Origin: Eubacterium sp.
GTDB taxonomy: Bacteria > Bacillota > Clostridia > Lachnospirales > Lachnospiraceae
Reading direction: 5' to 3'
Assembly (NCBI GenBank): GCA_017406925.1
Contig: JAFQXO010000011.1
Location: 293,321 to 357,320 of the forward strand
Length of the DNA: 64,000 bases
Part shown: piece by piece, positions 43,039 through 52,155 of the stretch
Numbering within the stretch: position 1 is the first letter of the stretch
Layout: the number at the start of each line of letters is the position of its first letter
Position numbers and translations under genes: made by a program
The notes under the pieces: model-generated
What the model was told of the DNA's origin: nothing
Databases searched by the model: none
What the model saw: the letters and a program-made list of their open reading frames with translations, nothing else

Positions 43039-45605
43039 TATATAATCTTCTTTATTTCATCTTTGTTTGTAATCTTGATGCCTGGCAATGACCTCTTATA
43101 TGCCATCTCTCTTCCTTTGGCTCTGATTCTCTTTTTGATGAAGCCTAGCCCTCTAATTTTTGTTTTGAAAATCTTTTCTTGAACAGGACCAATCAATCGA
43201 CAATAAGTATATATAACATATGTTACTTTGTCATTATACTCGTTGTAGAACCAATCATTCATCAAGCGATGGAATAATCTATTTCGAATAGCAAATACTG
43301 TGTTTTCCAAATCATGATCTGCCAAGAATTCGTCGTACTCTTCTTTCGTCTCAATGCGCTTAGGTTGTACAACAAGTTTCCATCTCTTTTCTTTATTGTG
43401 ACTGTAATCGTCGACAATCAAATCACCTTGTTTGCCATCAAATATGAAATCTACAAGCTTCTTTGTCGCATCAATGCTATCATGCTTTAAGTATTTTTCA
43501 AAGTAGTCTGTCGCATCGTTATAAGTAAAGTTCTTGCACTCGTCATTCTTTAGTGCATTGCACATTTCTTCCATATCGTAAATCTTTTTAAATGGAAGGT
43601 CTTTGATATCAAAATACATTCCTCGATCTGCCATATAGTCTTCATAATCATACATAAACAGAACTATAGGTTTTCTAGTGATTGAGAAGTCAAAGAATAT
43701 ACTCGAGTAATCTGTGATGAGAACATCCACGCTGTTTACAAACTCATAGTTTTGTACTTCTGTTGGAAATTCTTCTATATGTTTATACTTTGAGTAGTCT
43801 ATCTCTTCATCCACATTTGGATGCAAGTTAACGAATAGCATATCATTGTCGCCAAGGGCGTCATCAAAGTGAGCCAACACTTCCTCGATAGCTGTAGTCT
43901 GCATCTTGCTATAACTGTTAACACCTCTCCAAGTAGGCATATATGCGTAGACTCTCTTGCCCTCAAGGCCAAGTTGCTTTTTGACTGCCTCTCCTGCTTC
44001 CTTATCGCTGAAGATGGCGTTTCTAGGATAACCGCCAATGATAGTCTTCTTTGTAAAGAGTTTATCGAGGTTATAATCCTCCATCATTACATCTTTCGTA
44101 AACTTGTTTGGATAGAGATTGTAATCAGCCTGCAAGAAGTTATGCTGAATATTGGTCATAGACTCAATACCCTTCTTCATCTTCTTTCCAAGTGTCTTCA
44201 AAGGTGTGCCATGCCATGTATTCAAATATATCTGGCCTGGTCTAGACACGAAGCAAATAGGGAAAGACACGTTATTGATAAGATATTTGGCGGTAGCCAT
44301 AATCTTATGATACTTCTTCGTCTTTAACTCAACTAATTTAACTTTCTTGAGCCCTTGTTCATCAAGGAACTTACGATTCTCTTTCCAATACTTCTTCTGA
44401 GAAGTCGCATAAATCTTATATCCGCCTCTATCGTAAAGTTCTTTCATCATATAATAAGGCGAATCAGAAATGTTCTGTCCATGAAATGATTCGAAGAGAA
44501 CTCTATTAGGAACAATTCTCTTAGTGTGAATAATTCTGGAATAATATCTCTTTGAAAGTCTTGTCTTTCTAAATTTCAACATAGTATACTCATCAAACCA
44601 TCTTATAAATCTTAGTGGAAGCAATACTGCTAGGTACCAATACCAACGTCTCTTATAGAACCATCTCTTAATATGGCGATCCTTGTGAAGCGTAAAGTAA
44701 ATATATGTACCTGAGTTGTGTCTCCAATCTGGGAAGTACTTACCTAACAAATTGAATGAATTGTTGACCAGTTTGAACTGATGCAAACGATCCTTATATC
44801 TTATAAATTCTTTAAATCTGAAATAGATGTGGCGAAGATTGATGGCCACTAGTGGATCTCTAAAATCATCAAACAGTCCAAGTTCTTTAAATCTCTCATC
44901 GAGAAGTCTTAGCGATTTGATAACTAGAGTTTTCGATTTGTTAAATGTACCCGTGATAGAATCCTGTCTTTCTACTATATAATAGTAAAGTTCCTCATCT
45001 ACCTTAGACACTTTGTTTGCTGCCGCAATGAGCGGATACATCGTACAGATGTCTTCGAATATATATCCTTTAGGAAAACGAATTCCTGTCTTTTCTAACA
45101 ATGTGCGCTTAACGAGTTTGTTCCATGCGTATGGTGCGTTAGCCTCAATAACCTGTGGCTCTTCTTTCGCAGATTTATCATAAAGTTCCATACTTCCCAT
45201 CTGCGCACTCTTCATTGTGAGATCCTGGTCGTTCACCTTAAAGTAACCGCACACTACTATCTCTGATTTCTTTGTGATAGCTTCGTTGTACAGTTTTTCA
45301 TACATTGTAAGATCTACGTAATCATCGCTGTCTACGAATGCTACATACTCTCCCTTACAATTTGGTATTCCAAAATTCCTGGCATCAGAGAGTCCTCCGT
45401 TTTCTTTGATGAGACCCTTAACCTTGCCCGGATATTTTTCTACATATTCGTCAATGATATCTTGACTGTTATCAGGTGAACCGTCGTTTACAACAATGAT
45501 TTCAATATCTTCCAATGTCTGATTTACTAGCGAATCTAGACATCTTCTCAAATAATCTTCAACATTGTAAACCGGAACGACCACACTTACTTTAGGTTTG
45601 TTCAT
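43038..45605 (-). CDS. GT2 glycosyltransferase fused to CDP-glycerol glycerophosphotransferase (large form)
   Basis: The 855-residue protein is the largest of five paralogues. Residues 1-~330 are a GT2 domain (KVSVVVPVYNVEDYLRRCLDSLVNQT, VNDGSPDNS, FVDSDDYVDL). Residues ~370-735 are the glycerophosphotransferase (VLFESFHGQNISDSPYYMM, NTWHGTPLKTLG, GGYPRNAIF, AYMPTWRGVNS, LITDYSSIFFDF). A C-terminal extension of about 115 residues has no counterpart in the others. It would combine sugar and glycerol-phosphate transfer, as in TagF-like polymerases with glycosylation. It stands 9 kb from the main polymer locus as a single gene between two terminators, so it may decorate a second polymer. Confidence 0.88.
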   Translation of the reverse strand: MNKPKVSVVVPVYNVEDYLRRCLDSLVNQTLEDIEIIVVNDGSPDNSQDIIDEYVEKYPGKVKGLIKENGGLSDARNFGIPNCKGEYVAFVDSDDYVDLTMYEKLYNEAITKKSEIVVCGYFKVNDQDLTMKSAQMGSMELYDKSAKEEPQVIEANAPYAWNKLVKRTLLEKTGIRFPKGYIFEDICTMYPLIAAANKVSKVDEELYYYIVERQDSITGTFNKSKTLVIKSLRLLDERFKELGLFDDFRDPLVAINLRHIYFRFKEFIRYKDRLHQFKLVNNSFNLLGKYFPDWRHNSGTYIYFTLHKDRHIKRWFYKRRWYWYLAVLLPLRFIRWFDEYTMLKFRKTRLSKRYYSRIIHTKRIVPNRVLFESFHGQNISDSPYYMMKELYDRGGYKIYATSQKKYWKENRKFLDEQGLKKVKLVELKTKKYHKIMATAKYLINNVSFPICFVSRPGQIYLNTWHGTPLKTLGKKMKKGIESMTNIQHNFLQADYNLYPNKFTKDVMMEDYNLDKLFTKKTIIGGYPRNAIFSDKEAGEAVKKQLGLEGKRVYAYMPTWRGVNSYSKMQTTAIEEVLAHFDDALGDNDMLFVNLHPNVDEEIDYSKYKHIEEFPTEVQNYEFVNSVDVLITDYSSIFFDFSITRKPIVLFMYDYEDYMADRGMYFDIKDLPFKKIYDMEEMCNALKNDECKNFTYNDATDYFEKYLKHDSIDATKKLVDFIFDGKQGDLIVDDYSHNKEKRWKLVVQPKRIETKEEYDEFLADHDLENTVFAIRNRLFHRLMNDWFYNEYNDKVTYVIYTYCRLIGPVQEKIFKTKIRGLGFIKKRIRAKGREMAYKRSLPGIKITNKDEIKKII

Positions 45606-45716
45606 AACCTTAGCCTCTCCCTTTTTAATGTGTGTTACCGCAATATATTTTACTAAAAATAATTACTTCTAACAAGTGAATTGGCTATCCTTGAATGCCT
45701 TTCCCATATAAAAAAT

Positions 45717-45755
45717 GATACCATCCCAGACAATTTAATGTCCAAGACGGTACCC
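45717..45755 (-). terminator. Terminator of tRNA-Lys
   Basis: On the minus strand a 12-bp stem that includes G-U pairs (45751-45740 with 45731-45720, 8-base loop) is followed by a run of T. It begins 8 bases after the tRNA end. Confidence 0.75.
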
Positions 45756-45758
45756 GCG

Positions 45759-45831
45759 TACGCCTCCAGGGGCTCGAACCCTGCACACCCTGATTAAGAG
45801 TCAGGTGCTCTACCAAATGAGCTAGAGGCGC
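45759..45831 (-). tRNA. tRNA-Lys (anticodon CTT)
   Basis: The 73-base cloverleaf reads on the minus strand: acceptor GCGCCTC with GAGGCGT, D stem GCTC/GAGC, anticodon stem CCTGA/TCAGG with loop CTCTTAA, T stem CAGGG/CCCTG with loop TTCGAGC, discriminator A. The 3' CCA is not encoded. The first acceptor pair is G-U. It has its own promoter and terminator. Confidence 0.95.
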
Positions 45832-45864
45832 TTATTATGTTTTCGCGTATAGCGAACGAAAACA

Positions 45865-45893
45865 ATTATATACCACATTCTAGGCTTTTTCAA
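45865..45893 (-). promoter_or_regulatory. tRNA-Lys promoter
   Basis: TTGAAA (45893-45888) and TATAAT (45870-45865) on the minus strand are 17 bases apart, close to the sigma-A consensus, and about 34 bases before the tRNA 5' end. Confidence 0.8.
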
Positions 45894-45913
45894 GTGATTT
45901 TTCCCATTTTTCA

Positions 45914-45942
45914 TTGTGCTATATTCTATTCTGTTTTATACT
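45914..45942 (+). promoter_or_regulatory. Promoter of the AI-2E family gene
   Basis: TTGTGC (45914-45919) and TATACT (45937-45942) are 17 bases apart and about 30 bases before the start codon. The rest of the 366-base gap 45606-45971 holds only tRNA-Lys and its signals. Confidence 0.6.
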
Positions 45943-45971
45943 AATAATAGCATTGAAAAGGAGCGTGTATT

Positions 45972-47240
45972 ATGGAAAATAAAAACAAATTTTACAAAAA
46001 TAGTAAGTATTTTACTATTGCTACTTATGCTGTTTTAGCATGTATTATAGTTGCTGTAGCATTGAAGGTATTATTCTTCTGGGGTGAAGCCAGCAGTTTT
46101 GTTGGATCATTCCTTTCTACAGTTTCTCCTTTCTTGATTGGTATTCTAATCGCATTTTTAATGAACCCGCTTATCAATTGGCTTAAGAATACTGTTTTCG
46201 GCAAATGGATTAAGGTTAAAAATGGTGCTGTTAACAAGATTTTATCTATCATTTTTGCGTATGTTATAGTGCTTATTGCATTGTTATTAATTATCGCTTT
46301 CTTAATTCCTTCACTCGCTGCAAGTATTACTAAACTATCGCAGCAAGCGGCTGGTTGGTATGATCAACTCTCCAATTTTTTGAAAGATTTATATCAGAAT
46401 CAAAATAATAACAAAATAGTTAAGTTTATTCTAGAACAGTTAGAGGCTCAGAAGGACACTATTATGGGCTTTATCAAAAATTTCCTTCCTTCACTTGCTT
46501 CTTCATTGATGGGTGCTGGAATGGGTGTTGCGACAGCAGTTGTAAATATCTTTATCGCACTTATCATTTCGGTATACTTAATTGTTGACAAGAATATGCA
46601 GATGCGCAGTTTCAAGCGTATCGCTTACGCTTTCTTGGAAGAAAGAAAAGCAAAGAAATTAGGATATGTTGTCAAGAAATCTATCACTATTTTTAGTGAG
46701 TTCTTCGATGGCAAGATGATAGATTCACTCATTATGGGTGTTATCACTTTTGTTTTTATGATTATCGGCGGTCTCTGCGGACTAAAGGGATATTATGAAA
46801 ACGCTGTTCTTATCGCCGTTATCGTAGGTATCACAAATATGATTCCATATTTCGGACCTTTCATCGGTGTAGTTCCAAGTTTCATTATCCTATTCGCATT
46901 CTCACCACTCGGTGCTGTAATATTTGCTATAGGTAATATCATACTAATGCAGATCGATGGTAACTTTATTGGACCTAAGATTCTCGGTGAGTCTGTAGGA
47001 CTTAGGCCTTTGTGGATTATCTTTGCTATCTTGATTGGTGGCTGGGTCGGCGGCTTCGTCGGAATCCTGATTGGCGTTCCTTGTGTAGCTACTATTACTA
47101 CTCTTTTGAATGAATCAGTAGATGTACGACTTGATAAGAAAAACTTGGATATTCCTCGTCTCGAAAACGAAAAAGTAGTTGATGACGAGAAGAAAGCTGC
47201 TAAAAAGGCTGCAAGAAAAGCAAAGAGACATAAAAAGTAA
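45972..47240 (+). CDS. AI-2E family transporter
   Basis: The 422-residue membrane protein has seven or eight helices and the family motifs: an early helix pair (VSPFLIGILIAFLMNPLINWL), GVITFVFMIIGGLCGLKGYYENAVLIAVIVGITNMIPYFGPFIGVVPSFI, and DGNFIGPKILGESVGLRPLWIIFAILIGGWVGGFVGILIGVP. Members export autoinducer-2 or act as Na+/H+ antiporters; the substrate here is not known. The C terminus is a Lys-rich cytoplasmic tail. It starts after a GGAG site and is a single gene with its own promoter and terminator. Confidence 0.92.
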   Translation: MENKNKFYKNSKYFTIATYAVLACIIVAVALKVLFFWGEASSFVGSFLSTVSPFLIGILIAFLMNPLINWLKNTVFGKWIKVKNGAVNKILSIIFAYVIVLIALLLIIAFLIPSLAASITKLSQQAAGWYDQLSNFLKDLYQNQNNNKIVKFILEQLEAQKDTIMGFIKNFLPSLASSLMGAGMGVATAVVNIFIALIISVYLIVDKNMQMRSFKRIAYAFLEERKAKKLGYVVKKSITIFSEFFDGKMIDSLIMGVITFVFMIIGGLCGLKGYYENAVLIAVIVGITNMIPYFGPFIGVVPSFIILFAFSPLGAVIFAIGNIILMQIDGNFIGPKILGESVGLRPLWIIFAILIGGWVGGFVGILIGVPCVATITTLLNESVDVRLDKKNLDIPRLENEKVVDDEKKAAKKAARKAKRHKK

Positions 47241-47256
47241 AATTATCAATATTATT

Positions 47257-47286
47257 AAAGGACTGATTCATAGGAATCAGTCCTTT
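47257..47286. terminator. Bidirectional terminator between the AI-2E gene and trmB
   Basis: A 13-bp inverted repeat (47257-47269 against 47274-47286; AAAGGACTGATTC) with a T-run after it. The trmB coding end overlaps the right arm. Confidence 0.9.
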
Positions 47287-47918
47287 TTTATTATCATCTT
47301 ATGTATTGGGTGACCTAGTTTTAAAAATTTCTTTTCATACTCTGTCATAACATTGCCTTCGGCAAGTTTATCATCATTATGAAGGTCAAACGTCTGGGCT
47401 ATCAACGTCCATTCCGCGATAGGAACCTGCTCTAGCGAAAAGGCAAACAAATCGTCATTGTCAGTCTTAAACTCTACCACTCCATCCCGCTTCATTATAT
47501 TCTCATATCGATGAAGAAATCTCTCCGAAGTAAGTCTGCGCTTCGCATGTCGATCTTTTGGCCATGGATCTGAGAAGTTTAGGTATATGTGGTCCACCTC
47601 ATCATTGTCGAAGACATTTTCTATATACTCCGCTTCCATCCTTATAAAACGAATGTTAGGAAGTTCTAGCTCCTCGCACTTTTCAAGTGCTCTCACAAGC
47701 ACGCTAGAGTATTTTTCTATTCCTATATAGTTGATATTAGGGTTTTCCAGAGCCAATGTAGTCAAAAACTGTCCTTTTCCCATACCTATCTCTAGAAAAA
47801 TAGGATTCTCATTACCGAACACTTCGCTCCAACACCCTTTATGCTCTTCTGGATTTTTTACAGCCAGGGGATGCTCCGCAATCATCTCTCTAGAGCCTGG
47901 CACATTTCTAAGTCTCAT
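47277..47918 (-). CDS. trmB: tRNA (guanine-N7-)-methyltransferase
   Basis: The 213-residue SAM-dependent enzyme methylates G46 in the tRNA variable loop. Diagnostic features are LEIGMGKGQFLTTLA (SAM motif I), RNIEYSSVL-like recognition at GIEKYSSVLVRALEK, and the TrmB-specific LNFSDPWPKDRHAKRRLTSERFL near residue 110. The end EYEKKFLKLGHPIHKM is also family-typical. It stands alone, divergent from the V-ATPase operon, and is convergent with the AI-2E family gene. Confidence 0.93.
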   Translation of the reverse strand: MRLRNVPGSREMIAEHPLAVKNPEEHKGCWSEVFGNENPIFLEIGMGKGQFLTTLALENPNINYIGIEKYSSVLVRALEKCEELELPNIRFIRMEAEYIENVFDNDEVDHIYLNFSDPWPKDRHAKRRLTSERFLHRYENIMKRDGVVEFKTDNDDLFAFSLEQVPIAEWTLIAQTFDLHNDDKLAEGNVMTEYEKKFLKLGHPIHKMIIKKD

Positions 47919-48048
47919 TTTAATACCTCGTCAAGTATAGTTTTCTCTAGAAATTGTATATATTTATAGACTCTTTTGCAAGGTTTTTTATGTGGTTTTT
48001 TGGCCTCATTAGTGGTAACATATTATATGTGGGTTAAGGAGGCTTATT

Positions 48049-48372
48049 ATGAGTAAAAATGCTAATGATGTCATTGATCAATTGGCAGAAATTGACTCTC
48101 AGTCATCGAGAATAATTCAACAAACTCAAGAGAAAAAGAATGCTTATTTTGATGAAATCAATCAGAAGAAGCATACTTATGATCAGCAATCCAAAGAGCG
48201 TATTGCAAAGGAAGTGGGCGAGTACAAGGCGTCCGTAAATGCTGAAAATGAGAAGGTGTTGGATGAGTTTTCAGAGCGCTGTAAGTCTCAAATAGAAAAA
48301 ATGAATAAAGATTACGAAGAAAAATCCGACGAATGGGCCGAGCATATTTTTAATAGGATTATTAGGGAATAG
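48049..48372 (+). CDS. V/A-type ATPase subunit G/H (coiled-coil peripheral stalk)
   Basis: The 107-residue, highly charged, almost entirely helical protein has the heptad pattern of a peripheral-stalk coiled coil (SRIIQQTQEKKNAYFDEINQKKHTYDQQSKERIAKEVGEY, then ENEKVLDEFSERCKSQIEKMNKDYEEKSDEWAEHIFNRI). In V/A-ATPases such a subunit pairs with subunit E to hold the catalytic head still. It is first in the operon, after AAGGAGG, with 2 bases to subunit C. The assignment relies on length, coiled-coil character and position. Confidence 0.82.
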   Translation: MSKNANDVIDQLAEIDSQSSRIIQQTQEKKNAYFDEINQKKHTYDQQSKERIAKEVGEYKASVNAENEKVLDEFSERCKSQIEKMNKDYEEKSDEWAEHIFNRIIRE

Positions 48373-48374
48373 TA

Positions 48375-49430
48375 ATGGCTACAAACAAACTAGCCACTTA
48401 CAGTGGCGTGAGCACTAAGATACGTGCAATGAGCGTAAACTTAATAACTGACGAGCAGTTCAATCAAATTTCCAACTTCAAACACGTCGAGGAATTGATT
48501 GCTTTTTTGCAGACTAATCCTTCTTATTCTAAGGCTCTTGCTCATATGGATCCGTCTATGATGAGACGTAGCGAGTTTGAAAAACGAATGCACTTCTCGA
48601 CTTTTTCGGACTTTTCGAAGATATATCACTTTGTAGGTAAAAAACAGAAGCAGTTTTTGAATTTCTTTTTTAAGGAATACGAGACTGCTCTTTTAAAAGT
48701 TTGCATAAGAAATATTTTAGACTATCGCGTTCCTGATAAGATTGAGGTTGCTCATGATTTTTTTGAACGCCTGGCTCCTTTTGATTTGGACGAAGTCACT
48801 TCGGCCAAGGATATGGATAGTCTCATTGACTGTCTAAAGGAAACTGAATACTATGAGCCTTTAATGACAGTTCACGCGATTGATAATCCTACCCTCTTCG
48901 ACTATGAGATGGGGTTAGATTTGTTTTTCTTTAAATATATTTGGGAGAAGAAGCACGATTTCGTCCCTAGAGGTGAGATGGGAATATTTGATGAGGCCTT
49001 TGGCTCAAAGATAGATTTATTAAATATCCTTTGGGTTTATCGATGCAAAGTTTACTACAACATCACACCTTCTCAGATTTACTCATTTTTGATACCAATT
49101 CATTTTCATATAGATGAAGAGACATTGAAGTCTTTAGTAGATGCCAAAGATATGGATGCTTTTTACGATACTCTTTCTAACACGCACTTTGGCAATGAAT
49201 TTGGTTTTAACCCAGAGATATCGATGGAATCTCAGTTTGGAGATTATATGTACCAGATTAATCAAACTCAGTTTAAAGAATCTCCTTATTCCATTGCATG
49301 CATCAACTCTTTCTTCTATTTAAAGAACTTAGAAGTATCTAGAGTTATCACAGCTATGGAATGTATTCGCTATGGGTACGAGCCTGAGAAGATATTGGAA
49401 TTCGTAAACAAAAAGCGAGGTGTATTGTAA
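48375..49430 (+). CDS. V/A-type ATPase subunit C
   Basis: The 351-residue helical protein matches the V/A-ATPase C subunit (NtpC/AtpC), which sits on top of the c ring and couples the central shaft to it. It starts KLATYSGVSTKIRAMSVNLITDEQF, a typical opening for this family in clostridia, and ends ECIRYGYEPEKILEFVNKK. Its stop codon overlaps the start of subunit I (TAATG), so the two are translated together. The position between the stalk gene and subunit I is consistent. Confidence 0.85.
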   Translation: MATNKLATYSGVSTKIRAMSVNLITDEQFNQISNFKHVEELIAFLQTNPSYSKALAHMDPSMMRRSEFEKRMHFSTFSDFSKIYHFVGKKQKQFLNFFFKEYETALLKVCIRNILDYRVPDKIEVAHDFFERLAPFDLDEVTSAKDMDSLIDCLKETEYYEPLMTVHAIDNPTLFDYEMGLDLFFFKYIWEKKHDFVPRGEMGIFDEAFGSKIDLLNILWVYRCKVYYNITPSQIYSFLIPIHFHIDEETLKSLVDAKDMDAFYDTLSNTHFGNEFGFNPEISMESQFGDYMYQINQTQFKESPYSIACINSFFYLKNLEVSRVITAMECIRYGYEPEKILEFVNKKRGVL

Positions 49431-51349
49431 TGATTGAAAAAATGCAATTCGTCACGCTGTCAGGTCCTAAGACAGATTTGGACAATCTAATAAAAAAATA
49501 CCTCTCGAAAGTAGATATTCACTTGGACAACGCTGTGGAGGAATTCGACCACGACCACTTGAATTCTTACTATGAGGAAAATCCTTTTGAAGGATATCTT
49601 CCTCTTTGCGAAGATATCGCTTCTCTTATCGAGCGTCCAGAAAAATTTGATATTGTCAAAATCAAATCTAAAGATGCTTGTGAATTAATAGATGAAACTC
49701 ATAAAGAAATTCAGAAAAATAGAGATGCCATCACAAAGCACGAGGCACAGTTGTCAGCTATAGATGATGAGATTTCAAAAATTGAACCTTTCACATCTCT
49801 AAATACAACCATTGAAAAATTGAGCGACTTGTCTCTCTTCACGCATCGGTTTGGAAGAATCCCTCACAAGAACTTTGAGAAGTTCGACCGGTTCTTAAAG
49901 CCAGACATTCACTCTATCTTTATTGAAACATCTCGCGACAACGCTTTTGTATATGGATTGTTCCTTATTCCATTGACTGAAGTCAATGACATCTCAAAGA
50001 CGCTTGTAGATATTGCATTTGAAGAGATTCATCTTCCTGCTGAATGTTCAGGACTCTTGAGCGATGAGATATCTAAATTCGAAGAAGAAAAAGACAAAAT
50101 TCAAGAACTAATAGACAAAGAACACGCAGCTATAAATGAATTTTTAGACAATAATAGAGATAAACTACTGTCTGCTATCAGACGTATTCAGATTTCACAC
50201 AATAACTTTGACGTGAGAAAACTCGCCGGCGTTACTGGCGAGCATGACCACGCCTTCCAAACTGTCTGTGGTTGGATGACTGTGCCACAAGCAAAAAAAT
50301 TGGAAGAAAAAACAAAAGACGATCCGAATGTAATCTGTACAGTAAGCGACGATGTGGATGAGCATCGCAAGACTCCTCCTGTAAAACTTAAGAACAATCG
50401 CTTTATCAGACCATTCGAGACTTTTGTTAGAATGTATGGAATGCCTAATTATCACGAGTTTGATCCAACGTGGTTCTTGTGTCTCACATACTCTATTATT
50501 TTCGGAATGATGTTCGGTGACATTGGACAGGGACTCTGTCTCTTGATTATCGGACTTATACTATATAAGATTGAACACTTTGCAATCGCGGGTGTAGCCT
50601 GCTGCGTTTCAGTATTCTCCATATTGTTCGGAGCGCTATTTGGCAGTTTCTTTGGCTTCGAGTTTGAATCTGTGATTCATCCACTTCACAGTGTTGCTGA
50701 ACTACCAATCATTGGACGTATCAACCATGTAATTGTAGCCGCATTTTTCTTTGGCGCCTTTATCATTCTCGTCACAATGATTGTAAATATGGCTAACGCC
50801 ATCAAGCGAAAAAAGCTGGGCAGTTTCTTGTTTGGTCCTAACGCACTTACCGGTTTTATCTTCTACGGAAGTATAGTAACCATTCTCGCGTTAGTTCTCA
50901 CTGGTCACACTGTTCCAGGAACTATAATAATGATTGTAACGTTGGTTATTCCACTCATACTTATTATGTGTGAAAAACCACTCAGAAACTTAGTTGAGAG
51001 AAAGAAAGTCTTTCCTGAGGGCTCTCCTGCTATGTCTGTAGCCACAGGATTCTTCGAACTCTTCGACTACTTACTCACTTACCTGTCGAACTCTCTATCG
51101 TTCCTTCGAATCGGAGTGTTTGCAGTAAGCCATGCAGCTATGATGCAAGTTGTGATGACTTTATCCGGTGCCGAAAATGGTGGCTCCGCCAATTTACTTA
51201 TTGTCATCATTGGAAATGTAATCGTGGTTTGTATGGAAGGATTAATTGTCGGTATACAAGTTCTTCGTCTAGAGTACTATGAAATGTTTGGACGTTTCTA
51301 TGAGGGCTCTGGTCGCGAATTTGTTGCTTATAGAAAAAACATTAAGTAA
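49430..51349 (+). CDS. V/A-type ATPase subunit I (a-type)
   Basis: The 639-residue protein is the stator 'a' subunit. Residues 1-~330 form the cytoplasmic arm with a coiled coil (HKEIQKNRDAITKHEAQLSAIDDEI and FEEEKDKIQELIDKEHAAI). Residues ~345-639 hold about seven or eight membrane helices. The functional arginine of the ion half-channels lies in the FLRIGVFAVSHAAMMQ region (LSNSLSFLRIG), and the C terminus LRLEYYEMFGRFYEGSGREFVAY is strongly conserved in this family. It provides the ion paths across the membrane. Subunit K follows 21 bases later behind AGGAGG. Confidence 0.92.
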   Translation: MIEKMQFVTLSGPKTDLDNLIKKYLSKVDIHLDNAVEEFDHDHLNSYYEENPFEGYLPLCEDIASLIERPEKFDIVKIKSKDACELIDETHKEIQKNRDAITKHEAQLSAIDDEISKIEPFTSLNTTIEKLSDLSLFTHRFGRIPHKNFEKFDRFLKPDIHSIFIETSRDNAFVYGLFLIPLTEVNDISKTLVDIAFEEIHLPAECSGLLSDEISKFEEEKDKIQELIDKEHAAINEFLDNNRDKLLSAIRRIQISHNNFDVRKLAGVTGEHDHAFQTVCGWMTVPQAKKLEEKTKDDPNVICTVSDDVDEHRKTPPVKLKNNRFIRPFETFVRMYGMPNYHEFDPTWFLCLTYSIIFGMMFGDIGQGLCLLIIGLILYKIEHFAIAGVACCVSVFSILFGALFGSFFGFEFESVIHPLHSVAELPIIGRINHVIVAAFFFGAFIILVTMIVNMANAIKRKKLGSFLFGPNALTGFIFYGSIVTILALVLTGHTVPGTIIMIVTLVIPLILIMCEKPLRNLVERKKVFPEGSPAMSVATGFFELFDYLLTYLSNSLSFLRIGVFAVSHAAMMQVVMTLSGAENGGSANLLIVIIGNVIVVCMEGLIVGIQVLRLEYYEMFGRFYEGSGREFVAYRKNIK

Positions 51350-51370
51350 TTATTTTTAGGAGGTTTTATT

Positions 51371-51793
51371 ATGATTATCAATGTTTTATTTACTATTGCA
51401 CTATTTACAACTATTATCTTGCCTTTGATTATTTATTTTGCAGGCGAGAAAAGCAAACGTCGTTTCAAGAGAAGTCTTGCTATGAACATCATCTCTTTCG
51501 TTGTTGTTTTCTTGGCAGGAACAGTACTTCTCTTCGTAGACACAGCTCAGGCTGCAGTGGCAGCAACTAACGCAGTGGCTAACGCAGTTGGTATGGGCGC
51601 AGCAGCAGTAACTATCAGTTGTGCATGTTTCGCCAGCGCATATGCGGTTGCAACATCTGCTACTTCTGCTCTTGGAGTATTGAGCGAAAACGACAGTATC
51701 TTTGGTAAGGCACTTATCTTCGTTGCCTTGGCAGAAGGTATCGCACTTTGGGGATTTATCGTAGCGTTCTTGATTTTGACACACGTTGCCTAA
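51371..51793 (+). CDS. V/A-type ATPase subunit K (rotor ring c subunit)
   Basis: The 140-residue proteolipid has about four hydrophobic segments (roughly 3-23, 36-57, 63-100 and 109-137). The ion-binding carboxylate is Glu122 in LIFVALAEGIALWGFIVAFLIL, the archaeal/A-type pattern. The region 60-100 is a glycine- and alanine-rich helical hairpin (GMGAAAV). Only the last hairpin has a clear Glu. Whether it carries Na+ or H+ cannot be decided without ligand comparison. A strong AGGAGG precedes it, and a hairpin follows at 51803-51820. Confidence 0.9.
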   Translation: MIINVLFTIALFTTIILPLIIYFAGEKSKRRFKRSLAMNIISFVVVFLAGTVLLFVDTAQAAVAATNAVANAVGMGAAAVTISCACFASAYAVATSATSALGVLSENDSIFGKALIFVALAEGIALWGFIVAFLILTHVA

Positions 51794-51802
51794 ATCTATC
51801 AT

Positions 51803-51820
51803 ATTGGCGCGTGCGCCAAT
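51803..51820 (+). promoter_or_regulatory. Intercistronic hairpin between subunits K and F
   Basis: ATTGGCGC (51803-51810) pairs perfectly with GCGCCAAT (51813-51820) around GT, in the only sizeable gap (39 bases) after the highly expressed ring subunit. No T-run follows. It may protect the upstream mRNA or temper read-through to set subunit ratios. Confidence 0.6.
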
Positions 51821-51832
51821 GAAGGTATAACT

Positions 51833-52141
51833 ATGAAGATGTATTTAATTAGCGACAATATCGATACGTTGACAGGTATGCGTCTCGCTGGGATTGAAGG
51901 CGAGGTTGTACATGGTCGAAAAGAAGTTACAGAAGCACTCGAGAAGGTGATGGACGATCCAGACTTGGGTATTCTTCTTGTGACCGAAAAACTGTGTGAT
52001 GAAGCACCTGAACTCGTCAACGATATTAAGCTAAATAGACACACTCCTCTGCTCGTCGAGATTCCAGACCGTCACGGTACTGGTCGTGATCCTGAATTTA
52101 TCACGAACTATATCGATGAGGCTATCGGAGTGAAGTTATAG
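51833..52141 (+). CDS. V/A-type ATPase subunit F
   Basis: The 102-residue protein has the CheY-like subunit F fold: MKMYLISDNIDTLTGMRLAGIEGEVV at the N terminus, LGILLVTEKLCD in the middle, and LLVEIPDRHGTGRDPEFITNYIDEAIG at the end. Subunit F binds the lower part of the central shaft and regulates ATP hydrolysis. It lies 15 bases before subunit E. Confidence 0.92.
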   Translation: MKMYLISDNIDTLTGMRLAGIEGEVVHGRKEVTEALEKVMDDPDLGILLVTEKLCDEAPELVNDIKLNRHTPLLVEIPDRHGTGRDPEFITNYIDEAIGVKL

Positions 52142-52155
52142 AAGGGAATGTAATT

